A stretch of 64,000 nt of DNA, taken from NCBI RefSeq assembly GCF_019059575.1, contig NW_024882315.1, forward strand, positions 248,001 to 312,000, written 5' to 3'. This DNA is from Amphibalanus amphitrite. Its lineage: Eukaryota > Arthropoda > Thecostraca > Balanomorpha > Balanidae. This document shows, one piece after another, positions 39,004-44,343 of this stretch. The notes under the pieces were generated by a model that saw only the letters and a list, made by a program, of their open reading frames with translations, did no database searches and was not told where the DNA came from. The position numbers were made by a program, and so were the translations under genes. Numbering within the stretch: the first letter of the stretch is position 1; every line of letters begins with the position of its first letter.

Positions 39004-39749
39004 GTTCACCAATGACAAAGCAAGAAAAATTAAAAGTCTGGAAATCTGCTGAATAGCAACCGATGATAAAAAATGGTGACTGACGAGCACCTGACTCATA
39101 GAACATTCTTAAACATCCATACAAGCAAATACCTTTGTCAGAGAAGTGCCATTCACCCAGGGCCTGTCAATGTCAACCAGCCGTACTTCTTGTCTATTTG
39201 CAAACAGAAGAGCAGGATCAGGAATCGCATCTGAAACAAAAAGTTTATTACATGTGAGCTTAAATTGGAAAATGGACAAACATGTTTTGCACAAAGTAGG
39301 TAGGTATGTAGGTAGGTAGGTATAAACCACATAAATGCTAAAACAAAAAGTATGTAGCTACCTCCTAACTGTTAGGTATTGCCATTGAATATTAGAGAAG
39401 TACTGTAAGTACAGGTCTCGCGGGTTTTAGTGGTAGGTTTTGCACCTAGAGTAGAAAATTTAGTGTAATTCAGGCTATATCTTCATCATCTTAAGCTTTT
39501 AAGTGTTGAAGATGCGATCGACTTATTGGTTCATAAGCCGGCCATGATTGTGTAAAATGGCTTCATCGTAGATCGATTAGTTTCTGAGCTAACCGGGAAT
39601 GTAAAGGTGCAAAATCTACCTCTTAATCTCGTGAAAGCAGTACCTAGATTTAAAGCAAAGTTTAAAATCAATAAATACTTACCATTAAAATGCAGAAGAT
39701 TGACCACAAAATTGGTTAAAACCAACAAAAGATGTAGACAGTGTGCCAT
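3800..39749 (-). CDS. arr: LRP5/6-family Wnt co-receptor (arrow), complete, 21 coding exons
   Basis: Single-pass cell-surface co-receptor that binds Wnt with Frizzled and recruits Axin through its tail. Exons, 5' to 3': 39749-39683, 39230-39133, 21284-21165, 20054-19864, 18588-18450, 17016-16856, 15943-15639, 15302-15139, 14748-14575, 13596-13363, 13049-12743, 12183-12039, 10668-10538, 10214-10064, 8615-8086, 7766-7597, 7280-7188, 6797-6457, 6023-5819, 5435-5236, 4859-3800. All junctions are GT-AG with matching phases; the total is 4986 nt (1661 aa). Order: signal peptide, four YWTD propeller/EGF units (about 25-1285), three LDLa repeats (about 1285-1400), membrane segment 1423-1446, cytoplasmic tail. 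The tail has [24 protein letters not shown] and [15 protein letters not shown], which are diagnostic of LRP5/6. Intron 2 is 17.8 kb and filled by an inverted satellite element. The exon model was assembled by eye from family similarity. Confidence 0.95.
5236..5435 (-). CDS. arr: arr coding exon 20, EGF-like repeat 4 and start of LDLa 1
   Basis: Encodes [29 protein letters not shown], then [20 protein letters not shown] and LRWR. Acceptor ccacag, donor AG/gtgaga, phase 2, inside the first LDLa repeat. Confidence 0.93.
5819..6023 (-). CDS. arr: arr coding exon 19, propeller 4 end
   Basis: Encodes [20 protein letters not shown] and [20 protein letters not shown]. Acceptor gcacag, donor CAG/gtcagt. 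Part of the acceptor and exon start is repeated about 97 bp upstream in the intron. Confidence 0.9.
6004..6195 (-). repeat. Tandem copies of the arr exon 19 splice acceptor
   Basis: The block AGCGGTCCACCAGCACA (+ strand) at the exon 19 start (from 6004) recurs at 6101 with 97-bp spacing, including the cag acceptor neighbourhood. A weaker third copy (TCCATCAGCATACGGC) lies near 6170. Confidence 0.7.
6457..6797 (-). CDS. arr: arr coding exon 18, propeller 4
   Basis: Encodes [20 protein letters not shown] (LRP6 IYWTCEATNVINVTR), then two diverged blades and [17 protein letters not shown]. Acceptor tgtcag, donor GC/gtgagt, phase 2. Confidence 0.9.
7068..7206 (-). repeat. Three tandem copies of the arr exon 17 splice donor
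   Basis: The + strand block ATCGAAGGGCCGGT next to CACCTG occurs three times. The minus-strand donors are CAG/gtgagg at 7072, CAG/gtgggt at 7150 and CAG/gtgggt at 7187 (the one used in the model). Confidence 0.8.
7188..7280 (-). CDS. arr: arr coding exon 17, propeller 4
   Basis: 31 codons, [20 protein letters not shown] to RPFDIQ, matching NMIRKAQEDGSQGF of LRP6. The donor CAG/gtgggt at 7187 was chosen among three tandem donor copies because the other two put a stop or a frame break before exon 18. Confidence 0.87.
7597..7766 (-). CDS. arr: arr coding exon 16, propeller 4 start
   Basis: Encodes [40 protein letters not shown] and [10 protein letters not shown]. Acceptor gcgcag, donor GAG/gtcagt. 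Confidence 0.92.
8086..8615 (-). CDS. arr: arr coding exon 15, propeller 3 end and EGF-like repeat 3
   Basis: The largest ectodomain exon: [60 protein letters not shown], then EGF residues [16 protein letters not shown] and [16 protein letters not shown]. Acceptor tctcag, donor C/gtgagt. Confidence 0.93.
9133..10034. mobile_element. TTAA-flanked inverted-terminal-repeat element A (piggyBac-like, non-autonomous)
   Basis: TTAA duplications at 9133-9136 and 10031-10034 bound 894 bp that begins CCCTCGCCCGCACATG and ends with its exact reverse complement. Subterminal hairpins at both ends are a long G run, a short loop (TTGCCACA, TGGCAACCA) and a long C run. The interior is rich in AGGTCA, including TCAAGGTCA at 9498-9506. 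It has no transposase. TTAA target plus CCC...GGG ends is the piggyBac pattern (family knowledge). It lies in arr intron 14. Confidence 0.82.
10064..10214 (-). CDS. arr: arr coding exon 14, propeller 3
   Basis: Encodes [20 protein letters not shown], then [20 protein letters not shown]. The donor GG/gtgcgt lies 30 bp from the end of a TTAA-flanked repeat element. Confidence 0.92.
10538..10668 (-). CDS. arr: arr coding exon 13, propeller 3
   Basis: Encodes FLDFNMRDE and [20 protein letters not shown], then TEFPEG. In LRP6 the same stretch reads RIYWTDISLKTISRAF. Acceptor ggcacag, donor G/gtgagc. Confidence 0.92.
10827..11843. mobile_element. TTAA-flanked inverted-terminal-repeat element B (piggyBac-like, non-autonomous)
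   Basis: TTAA at 10827-10830 and 11840-11843; ends CCCGCGCACCGACGG and reverse complement. Subterminal hairpins GGGCGGATGACCGCCC and GGGCGGATATCCGCCC are extended by long G and C runs. The body has a dense AGGTCA cluster (11160-11215, with TCAAGGTCA at 11174-11182). No coding capacity. It lies in arr intron 12. Confidence 0.85.
12039..12183 (-). CDS. arr: arr coding exon 12, propeller 3 start
   Basis: Encodes [20 protein letters not shown] and [16 protein letters not shown], matching [15 protein letters not shown] of LRP6. Acceptor ttccag, donor GG/gtgagt, phase 2. Confidence 0.92.
12643..12755 (-). repeat. Three tandem 47-bp copies of the arr exon 11 splice donor
   Basis: The + strand block ACTCACCAATAGGACAGT occurs at 12643, 12690 and 12737. 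On the coding strand each copy gives CCTATTG/gtgagt, at 12742 (genuine), 12695 and 12648, an exact 47-bp period. Confidence 0.9.
12743..13049 (-). CDS. arr: arr coding exon 11, propeller 2 end and EGF-like repeat 2
   Basis: Encodes [39 protein letters not shown] and the [21 protein letters not shown]. Donor CCTATTG/gtgagt, phase 1; two further copies of this donor block lie 47 and 94 bp downstream. Confidence 0.93.
13363..13596 (-). CDS. arr: arr coding exon 10, propeller 2
   Basis: 78 codons: [47 protein letters not shown] and [12 protein letters not shown]. Acceptor cttcag, donor GAG/gtgggt. Confidence 0.93.
13597..14574. other. arr intron 9, no recognised feature
   Basis: 978 bp without a coding signal or a repeat that I recognise. 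Confidence 0.5.
14575..14748 (-). CDS. arr: arr coding exon 9, propeller 2
   Basis: 58 codons with [20 protein letters not shown], then [14 protein letters not shown]. Acceptor tttccag, donor AAG/gtcggt. Confidence 0.92.
15103..15125 (-). repeat. Homopolymer C (G on coding strand) run beside the arr exon 8 donor
   Basis: About 23 C on the + strand, starting a dozen bases into arr intron 8. It gives a G run right after the donor gtggca in the transcript. Confidence 0.8.
15139..15302 (-). CDS. arr: arr coding exon 8, propeller 2 start
   Basis: Encodes [20 protein letters not shown] and [17 protein letters not shown], matching LRP6 almost residue for residue. The donor GAG/gtggca was chosen because it restores the exact LRP6 spacing to the next exon; a run of about 25 G (on the coding strand) begins a few bases into the intron. 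Confidence 0.88.
15639..15943 (-). CDS. arr: arr coding exon 7, EGF-like repeat 1
   Basis: Encodes [31 protein letters not shown] and CSCPTGVRL. The EGF loop between the LCL and CSCPTG cysteines holds an Ala/Gly/Pro-rich insertion of roughly a dozen residues that LRP6 lacks. Donor C/gtgagt, phase 1. Confidence 0.9.
16681..16860 (-). repeat. Tandem donor-like copies after arr exon 6
   Basis: CTGACC-bearing units at 16682, 16749, 16772, 16795 and 16818 (23-bp period in the last four) precede the genuine donor site (CTGACC at 16851). On the coding strand each unit shows an AGGTCAG donor-like core. Confidence 0.75.
16856..17016 (-). CDS. arr: arr coding exon 6, propeller 1 end
   Basis: Encodes MVYWTEAKK, a RVVMEG strand, [20 protein letters not shown]. 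Acceptor ctcccag; donor AG/gtcaga, phase 2. A row of donor-like copies follows in the intron. Confidence 0.9.
17017..18449. other. arr intron 5, mostly unassigned
   Basis: Contains a short GT run followed by 13 G near 17143-17163. A GATTTGATTCCC stretch near 17710 resembles a tRNA B box, but I could not extend it into a repeat. GC-rich sequence near 18190-18440 has no supported reading frame. Confidence 0.4.
18450..18588 (-). CDS. arr: arr coding exon 5, propeller 1
   Basis: Encodes [20 protein letters not shown] and [13 protein letters not shown], nearly identical to LRP6 in the WTDWGE blade. Acceptor ttgacag, donor AAG/gtaggg. Confidence 0.92.
18731..18825 (-). mobile_element. tRNA-derived SINE-like sequence
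   Basis: Read on the - strand, GGCTCAGTTGGTAGGGCG resembles a tRNA D arm and pol III A box, followed about 30 nt later by a degenerate B box (CCGGGCTCAGATAG) and a short body. It resembles the sequence at 54440-54530 in the body as well as the head. It is not an intact tRNA gene. Confidence 0.45.
19864..20054 (-). CDS. arr: arr coding exon 4, propeller 1
   Basis: Encodes [20 protein letters not shown], then KRIEVAN and [12 protein letters not shown], colinear with LRP6. Acceptor ctggcag, donor GG/gtgaga, phase 2. Confidence 0.9.
20056..20135. repeat. AGGTCA-rich simple sequence beside arr exon 4 acceptor
   Basis: Several AGGTCA, GGGTCA and AGGTCAAGTCA words lie immediately upstream (coding sense) of the exon 4 acceptor. 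They may be a decayed piece of the AGGTCA-rich elements or local slippage. Confidence 0.5.
20981..21166 (-). repeat. Six copies of the arr exon 3 splice donor region
   Basis: The + strand word ACTGACC (one copy ACTGAAC) preceded by TCATA or similar recurs at 20988, 21022, 21055, 21090, 21130 and 21159, spacing 29-40 bp. The last is the genuine donor CCG/gtcagt; the others read gtcagtat on the coding strand. Confidence 0.8.
21165..21284 (-). CDS. arr: arr coding exon 3, propeller 1
   Basis: Encodes [20 protein letters not shown], where LRP6 has LEDAAAVDF then YWSD. The blade motif is degenerate (VCWID). Donor CCG/gtcagt; copies of this donor continue into the intron. The junction with exon 4 makes the loop about two residues longer than in LRP6. 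Confidence 0.85.
21803..22243. mobile_element. hAT-type MITE with GGAGTC repeats
   Basis: 441 bp with inverted ends CAGGGCTGCGGAGTC and GACTCCGCAGCCCTG and many GGAGTC units just inside. The flanks CTTAGCAG and GTTAGCAA share TTAGCA, a partly decayed 8-bp duplication. It lies in arr intron 2 and has no coding capacity. Confidence 0.75.
22740..34648 (+). repeat. 278-bp tandem array, left arm (about 43 units)
   Basis: The word GATGGGGCCCACCTGGGGCC recurs every 278 bp from about 22750 to 34410, with rare length variants of 267, 276 and 277 bp. Units are nearly identical, rich in GGGCCC palindromes. 278 is not a multiple of 3, so the open frames restart in each unit and are not evidence of coding. 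Confidence 0.97.
34649..37500 (-). repeat. 278-bp tandem array, right arm in inverted orientation (about 11 units)
   Basis: The same 278-bp unit in reverse complement, starting at a direct head-to-head turn near 34648. Diagnostic variants follow the same order as units 31077-33300 of the left arm. Confidence 0.97.
37954..38942. other. Rest of arr intron 2, no recognised feature
   Basis: Roughly 1 kb of AT-rich sequence between the Foldback-like element and the AC microsatellite. No coding or repeat signal was recognised. Confidence 0.5.
38943..39002. repeat. AC dinucleotide microsatellite
   Basis: About 30 uninterrupted AC units, about 130 bp downstream (coding sense) of the arr exon 2 donor. 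On the coding strand it is a GT run. Confidence 0.97.
39133..39230 (-). CDS. arr: arr coding exon 2, start of propeller 1
   Basis: Encodes [18 protein letters not shown], matching the LRP6 start LLLYANRRDLRLVD, then an NGT N-glycosylation site. Acceptor tttcag, donor AAG/gtattt. It is separated from exon 3 by 17.8 kb. Confidence 0.88.
39683..39749 (-). CDS. arr: arr coding exon 1, signal peptide
   Basis: Start ATG at 39749-39747, then [20 protein letters not shown], a typical hydrophobic secretion signal. Donor G/gtaagt, phase 1, completes a GAT codon with exon 2. The codon just upstream is GTG, so this ATG is the only good start. Confidence 0.8.
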
Positions 39750-40707
39750 CACATCCCCCTACATCACAAGCTTTGTAAAAGGTTAAAAACTATGAGGTAG
39801 TGTATGATGAATCAATAAAATCATAATCTTCCATTCATCTCAACATTAACAATCTTGACATCTTCACGCAAAAAAAAAGAATAACACTTTTTGGTGAAGC
39901 TTGATGCCAGTGTCTTGATCGTGACCTGAATCTTGAGGAACAACAAAAGGTTCACTTGACTAAAAATGTCACTGGTGTAACATTGACATGAATACGTTTT
40001 GTCCGTCGCGTTCCCCTCAGCGCCAACCAATATAACTGCAAAATCGCTTTTAAATATAAGGCGCACGAATCGCCAGACTGAGACCGATCCTCGAACCACT
40101 TCACTTGACTTGCCACTGTCCGGAAAACAAAACATGCGGCCATTATGCCGCTAGCGCCAATCCCGGTGCAGCTGCCAGATAGATATTTTAAGTAAAACCT
40201 CTAGATTAGAGAAAAATATGAAAATGAGAGGTTGACAAAAATATTTCAGGCTTCGATCTATCCAAGGCCCTGAATACAGATCTATCCATAGGAACATTGG
40301 CATTAAAGAAACACCTGCAATTGAATTTGTATGAGCCAAAGTCTCCCTGCGCCCAAAATTCCTTGGGATTTATTCTCTGTAAATCCCTAGATTTGCAATC
40401 GGCGGAATTGCGAGATTTATTTCATGGTATCATTTATTTTGATGTCACATAAAATGACATCATTAGAACAAATGCAAACTCTTTTTTCATTCATTTTTTT
40501 ACGAATCATTTGAACGTCTTGAAAAGGACTTAGAATATATTGCATGAGAGCGGAAAACATTTGATCAATGCAATAAATTTTCACCTACAATTATTTTGTT
40601 TGAATTTCATCAAGTCTAGTCTAGACCGACCATCAATGACGTCATCAATAAGTTTTGAATACTTTAGATGCTGATGGATGAAACGATGAAACGGATGAAG
40701 CACACAC
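39750..40707. other. arr 5' flank
   Basis: Should contain the arr 5' UTR and promoter. The start codon is at 39749 but I see no convincing TATA or initiator, and an upstream non-coding exon cannot be excluded. A GCGGCCATTATGCCGC palindrome-like block lies at about 40136-40151. Confidence 0.35.
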
Positions 40708-40995
40708 ATTGCACAGGACGCCGGTGAAAACAGGGCGCCGGAGGGCATATTAGTCACGTGACATTTGGAACTTCTCCCCCATCTGTGGGCCTTCTAGATC
40801 CTAAACGTCACGTGAAAATTTCACGAACCTTGATCAAATCGCCCCAGGCGCCCTGTTTTCACCGTCGTCCATTGCAGGACGCCGGTGAAAACAGGGCGCC
40901 GGAGGGCATATTAGTCACGTGACATTTGGAACTTCTCCCCCATCTGTGGGCCTTCTAAACGTCACGTGAAAATTTCACGAACCTTGAATTGCACA
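40708..40995. mobile_element. Small MITE in tandem with a second, truncated copy
   Basis: Copy 1 (40716-40870) starts GGACGCCGGTGAAAACAGGG and ends with an inverted version (CCCTGTTTTCACCGTCGTCC). Copy 2 (about 40877-40987) repeats the first part but lacks the right end. ATTGCACA flanks the pair at 40708-40715 and 40988-40995, and ATTGCA separates the copies. Confidence 0.75.
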
Positions 40996-41558
40996 CCGTT
41001 GCACACACAAGACACATGTGGTGATATGCATCTTCGGCATCTTCATTTTGTTTTTGGGTTTTTGTTTAACTGGATTGAATCGTGTATGAGTATGATTTAA
41101 ATTTTTTAATGTACTCCGTGCTCGTGCAGACTTTGCTTGTCTTCTCATGAAATTAGTATTTTGCTATGGATTTGTGTTTTTTTATGCTCAAAATGATCAG
41201 AAAATAAAACAAAACGTTTTTGTAAAAAGGATTATTTTCTATTATTTTAGTATAAGAATAACTATTCTATATAAAATAATGTTTGACGCGGAAGCTTATT
41301 ACGCGTTGACCAATCATATTGCGTAGGACAAACCCATCGGCTGTAAGCAGCATTCTGATTGGCTGACGATGACGTGACTGCATTCCTCAGCAAGGCACGC
41401 ATTCCTCTGCAAGGCACTGTTTTCGGAACGAAAAATGGAATATCTTCGTCTAGGGTGATCGTTGGGCCGTAAAAGCTTCTGATTTGTGCTAGTCTCAGCG
41501 CAAGCAACAAAACTGCTATTCCAGTTCCAAACCCCATGTTAAAAGTGAACTATTTCCT

Positions 41559-42070
41559 TTAAAGGAAAAGGGCCACCTTTAACATGGGGATTGAAACTGA
41601 GATAGCCATCTTGTAGCCCGTGTCCGAAAACCTAACTGTCTACCTCCTTACGGCCGATTTCGGCCTCCATTCGTAGTTATCGGCAATTTTAAAAGAAAAT
41701 ACGCCAGGAATGCGTCCTTATCCCAGGAATGCGTTCTTATCCGACAATACAGCCACCCGCGGCGAGGCTTTGGTTTTTTACCAATCAGCTCCAACCAGCT
41801 CAGCTTTAACCAATCAGCTTATCTGACACAATCCGACGAGTCTGTCTTCTGAACGCTGATTGGCTTGAGTGTGACGTCATCGCTATGCCATCATACAGTA
41901 GGTGCCGTAGAGAGTATCAACATAGTACCAATATGTTAAATAGTTTTAAATACTTTTTCGCGAATTGTGCACTTCTGGCACCAGTTTTAAAAAGAAAATG
42001 AAAAATAATAATGTCAAAATGAAAAACAACGATATCTTCATATTTCACGAAGGTGGCCCTTTTCCTTTAA
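41559..42070. mobile_element. TTAA-flanked MITE with AGGAAAAGGGCCACCTT ends
   Basis: TTAA at 41559-41562 and 42067-42070 bound 504 bp with inverted ends AGGAAAAGGGCCACCTT and AAGGTGGCCCTTTTCCT. The left end sits inside an older imperfect palindrome (about 41480-41620, arms containing TTTAACATGGGG). No coding capacity. Confidence 0.65.
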
Positions 42071-42398
42071 AGGCAGTTTAATTGAAGTGGGGGCCAATGG
42101 TCGTGCTGGGTGCACTTACTTTCATTTGTTTCTAGGAAATATATCGAGTCATTCAAAAGCATATATTTTATTCCTCGTTCAAACTGGTCTGTATCTGTTC
42201 GGGCTGAGCTGAACAGCTTAGCACTTGCAAATTGAAATTGACTCTTGCTGCTCCCATTGGAGTAGGTACAATGTTTTTTTTGTGCTTTCTTACAGCCTGA
42301 CATGCTTTGAGCTGGAAGCAAAAAATATGTTATGAGTTTGAATGGCATGACCAAGATGATGTGAAGTGTGCTTGTGTTGTGAAAGCTGTGCTCCAGCC

Positions 42399-43580
42399 TT
42401 AACCCGCGCCCCGTAGGGCTACCGGCGGACCCTACCACCCATAGGGGGCGGGCCGTTTCGGCCCCCCCCCCCCTAAGATCTCGGAAAGTTACCGGCCGAT
42501 TTTCAAAATTCAAACGGCGTTCGATAGCCCCACCCGGGAACTACCTTGTGACCAAATTTCATTGACCTAGGTCAAACCGATGACGTCACAGGTCAGGTCA
42601 AAGGTCAGATTTTCACCGTTCACAGGCAATTCAAGAAATGTGCTGTGAAAGCTAGTAAATTGGTAATTTATTGAAAACCATCGATGGTACATTGTTCGTC
42701 AAACACATACTTTCCTATCTGAGGTCACTGATACCAGGTCAGGTCACAGCGAGGTCAGGTCACCGGGGGTCACAATATGAATGTGTCGTGTGATACATGT
42801 TTTATGGTCCATTTTACATGACAAATGCGATTATGTGGGTTAGGCAGCCTTTGGGGCCAGCCTAGGTCACGTTTTGGTGAAGGTCAGGTCAAGGTCAGGT
42901 CAAATTAGGTCAAATTTCAAAGTTGATATTTTTGCATAAAATGGGTATCGATTCGATGCAGCTCGTCACGGGGAGTCTAATGGTGGTCTTCGTTTTGCTC
43001 TACGAGTTCTAGAATTGCCAAAAATTGAGTTTGAAAATTTGACGTCATCATTTTTGAACAGTTTTTTCGTTATAACTTGGCCAAAAAACGAGGTATCGAT
43101 CTGAAATTTGGTATGTAGATAGAAGACGGTAGGCACTATCACATATATTCCGGTTTTTTCGAAACTCAAAAAACTTTTTGGATTTTTGGGCGAATATATC
43201 CAAAAAATGCTTTTTTGATTTTGGGGGGTCAAAACTCAAAAATTTCAAAAATTCGAGATAGCAGTTTTGTAGCCCTGTCAATTCTACACCTTTTATGTCC
43301 TGATCATTTTTCTGTATCTTCAAAGCTGTAGTCCTGACAGGTCTTCTCGCGAAGGTCTTTTTTCGGTCGAAAATGACAGAACATGACGTCACTCTGACGC
43401 CATTTGTGGCCAACCTATCATAGCCTCTGGTAAAATTTGTGGTCACAATGTGTAAAATTGATGTCCGGAGGGGTCCTGAAAGTTTGGTGGCGATATCTCC
43501 AGCCGTTTAGGAGATATCGACCGAAAAGGACAGGGGGGGGGGCCGTTTCGGCCCCCCCCCCCCTACGGGGCGCGGGTTAA
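42399..43580. mobile_element. TTAA-flanked inverted-terminal-repeat element C (piggyBac-like, non-autonomous)
   Basis: TTAA at 42399-42402 and 43577-43580; 1174 bp with ends CCCGCGCCCCGTAGGG and reverse complement. Subterminal hairpins have the core GGGCCGTTTCGGCCC with long G and C runs. AGGTCA clusters occur at 42589-42608, 42720-42770 and 42864-42915 (TCAAGGTCA at 42889-42897). No transposase. It lies between arr and Nup54. Confidence 0.85.
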
Positions 43581-44276
43581 GCTTTCACTGATACCCATGT
43601 GGTCAGTTACAGCTGATTATTTTCATTATTTATGGCTATGCAGTTTGGTTCAGCATGCAGCAGCAGCAGCAGCATTTCTCCACCTCTGTATGGTAGCAGT
43701 AGCTAGCATGACCCAAATACTTTTTCCAATAATATAATTATGATGAGAAGCAAGAGAAAATGATAGTAGGTATGCTGATCATTGTCAGCTGCCACCCTAC
43801 CTTACAATACCCTTATGCTCTTGCAAAGTACTCCCTATAGCTGCCATGATTTTTTGAAAATGTTAAATGGGTATATCAGCATTACAGTTTCCCAAAAGGC
43901 AGCATGAATATCAGGCTGTGCAAATAAATGTACATCTGTTTAGCACTAGCTGATGTGCTCTACCACTAAACGTGTCATTAATATAATAAGGTTAACATAC
44001 ATGTTCCTTTCTCATAAGTCTTATCTTAGGTAAATTCAATTGATTTGTAATTACTGGGAAGCCTTTTCAAGCAGAAGGCTGAAAGTCATTTCGTTGATTG
44101 GTTCCTCAGTTCTCTTCTTTATCTTTCCTTACATTTATCCAGTTTCCCAAGATATCATATCTCCTATGACTTTTCAGGTTGTATTGTACTGAGCATACAA
44201 TCTGACCATCCCTAACATGTGGTGTGTTTTGCAGATCAGATTTTAGTCAAAAGTAAGAGAAACTTGTGTATTCAAG
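43581..44276. other. Nup54 5' flank
   Basis: AT-rich stretch that should contain the Nup54 promoter and 5' UTR. It includes a short CAG run near 43659-43673. A ttttgcag at 44227-44234 could be the acceptor of a 5' UTR exon. No core promoter was recognised. Confidence 0.35.
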
Positions 44277-44343
44277 ATGTCAACATTTACTGGGTTTAGT
44301 GGCTTTGGAGCAGCATCATCCACATCAACTGCAACACCTTCAG
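44277..44343 (+). CDS. Nup54: Nup54 coding exon 1
   Basis: Encodes MSTFTGFSGFGAASSTSTAT, then PS. Donor CAG/gtatca, phase 1. It is the first ATG in frame after a purine-rich leader. Confidence 0.8.

Noticed and set aside
39821-40135. 104-residue - frame upstream of arr exon 1
   Set aside because: No family similarity or splice link to exon 1; the signal peptide starts at 39749.
42966-43446. 88- and 132-residue minus frames inside element C as transposase remains
   Set aside because: No transposase motif (for example the DDD region of piggyBac); the stretch is low-complexity repeat body.
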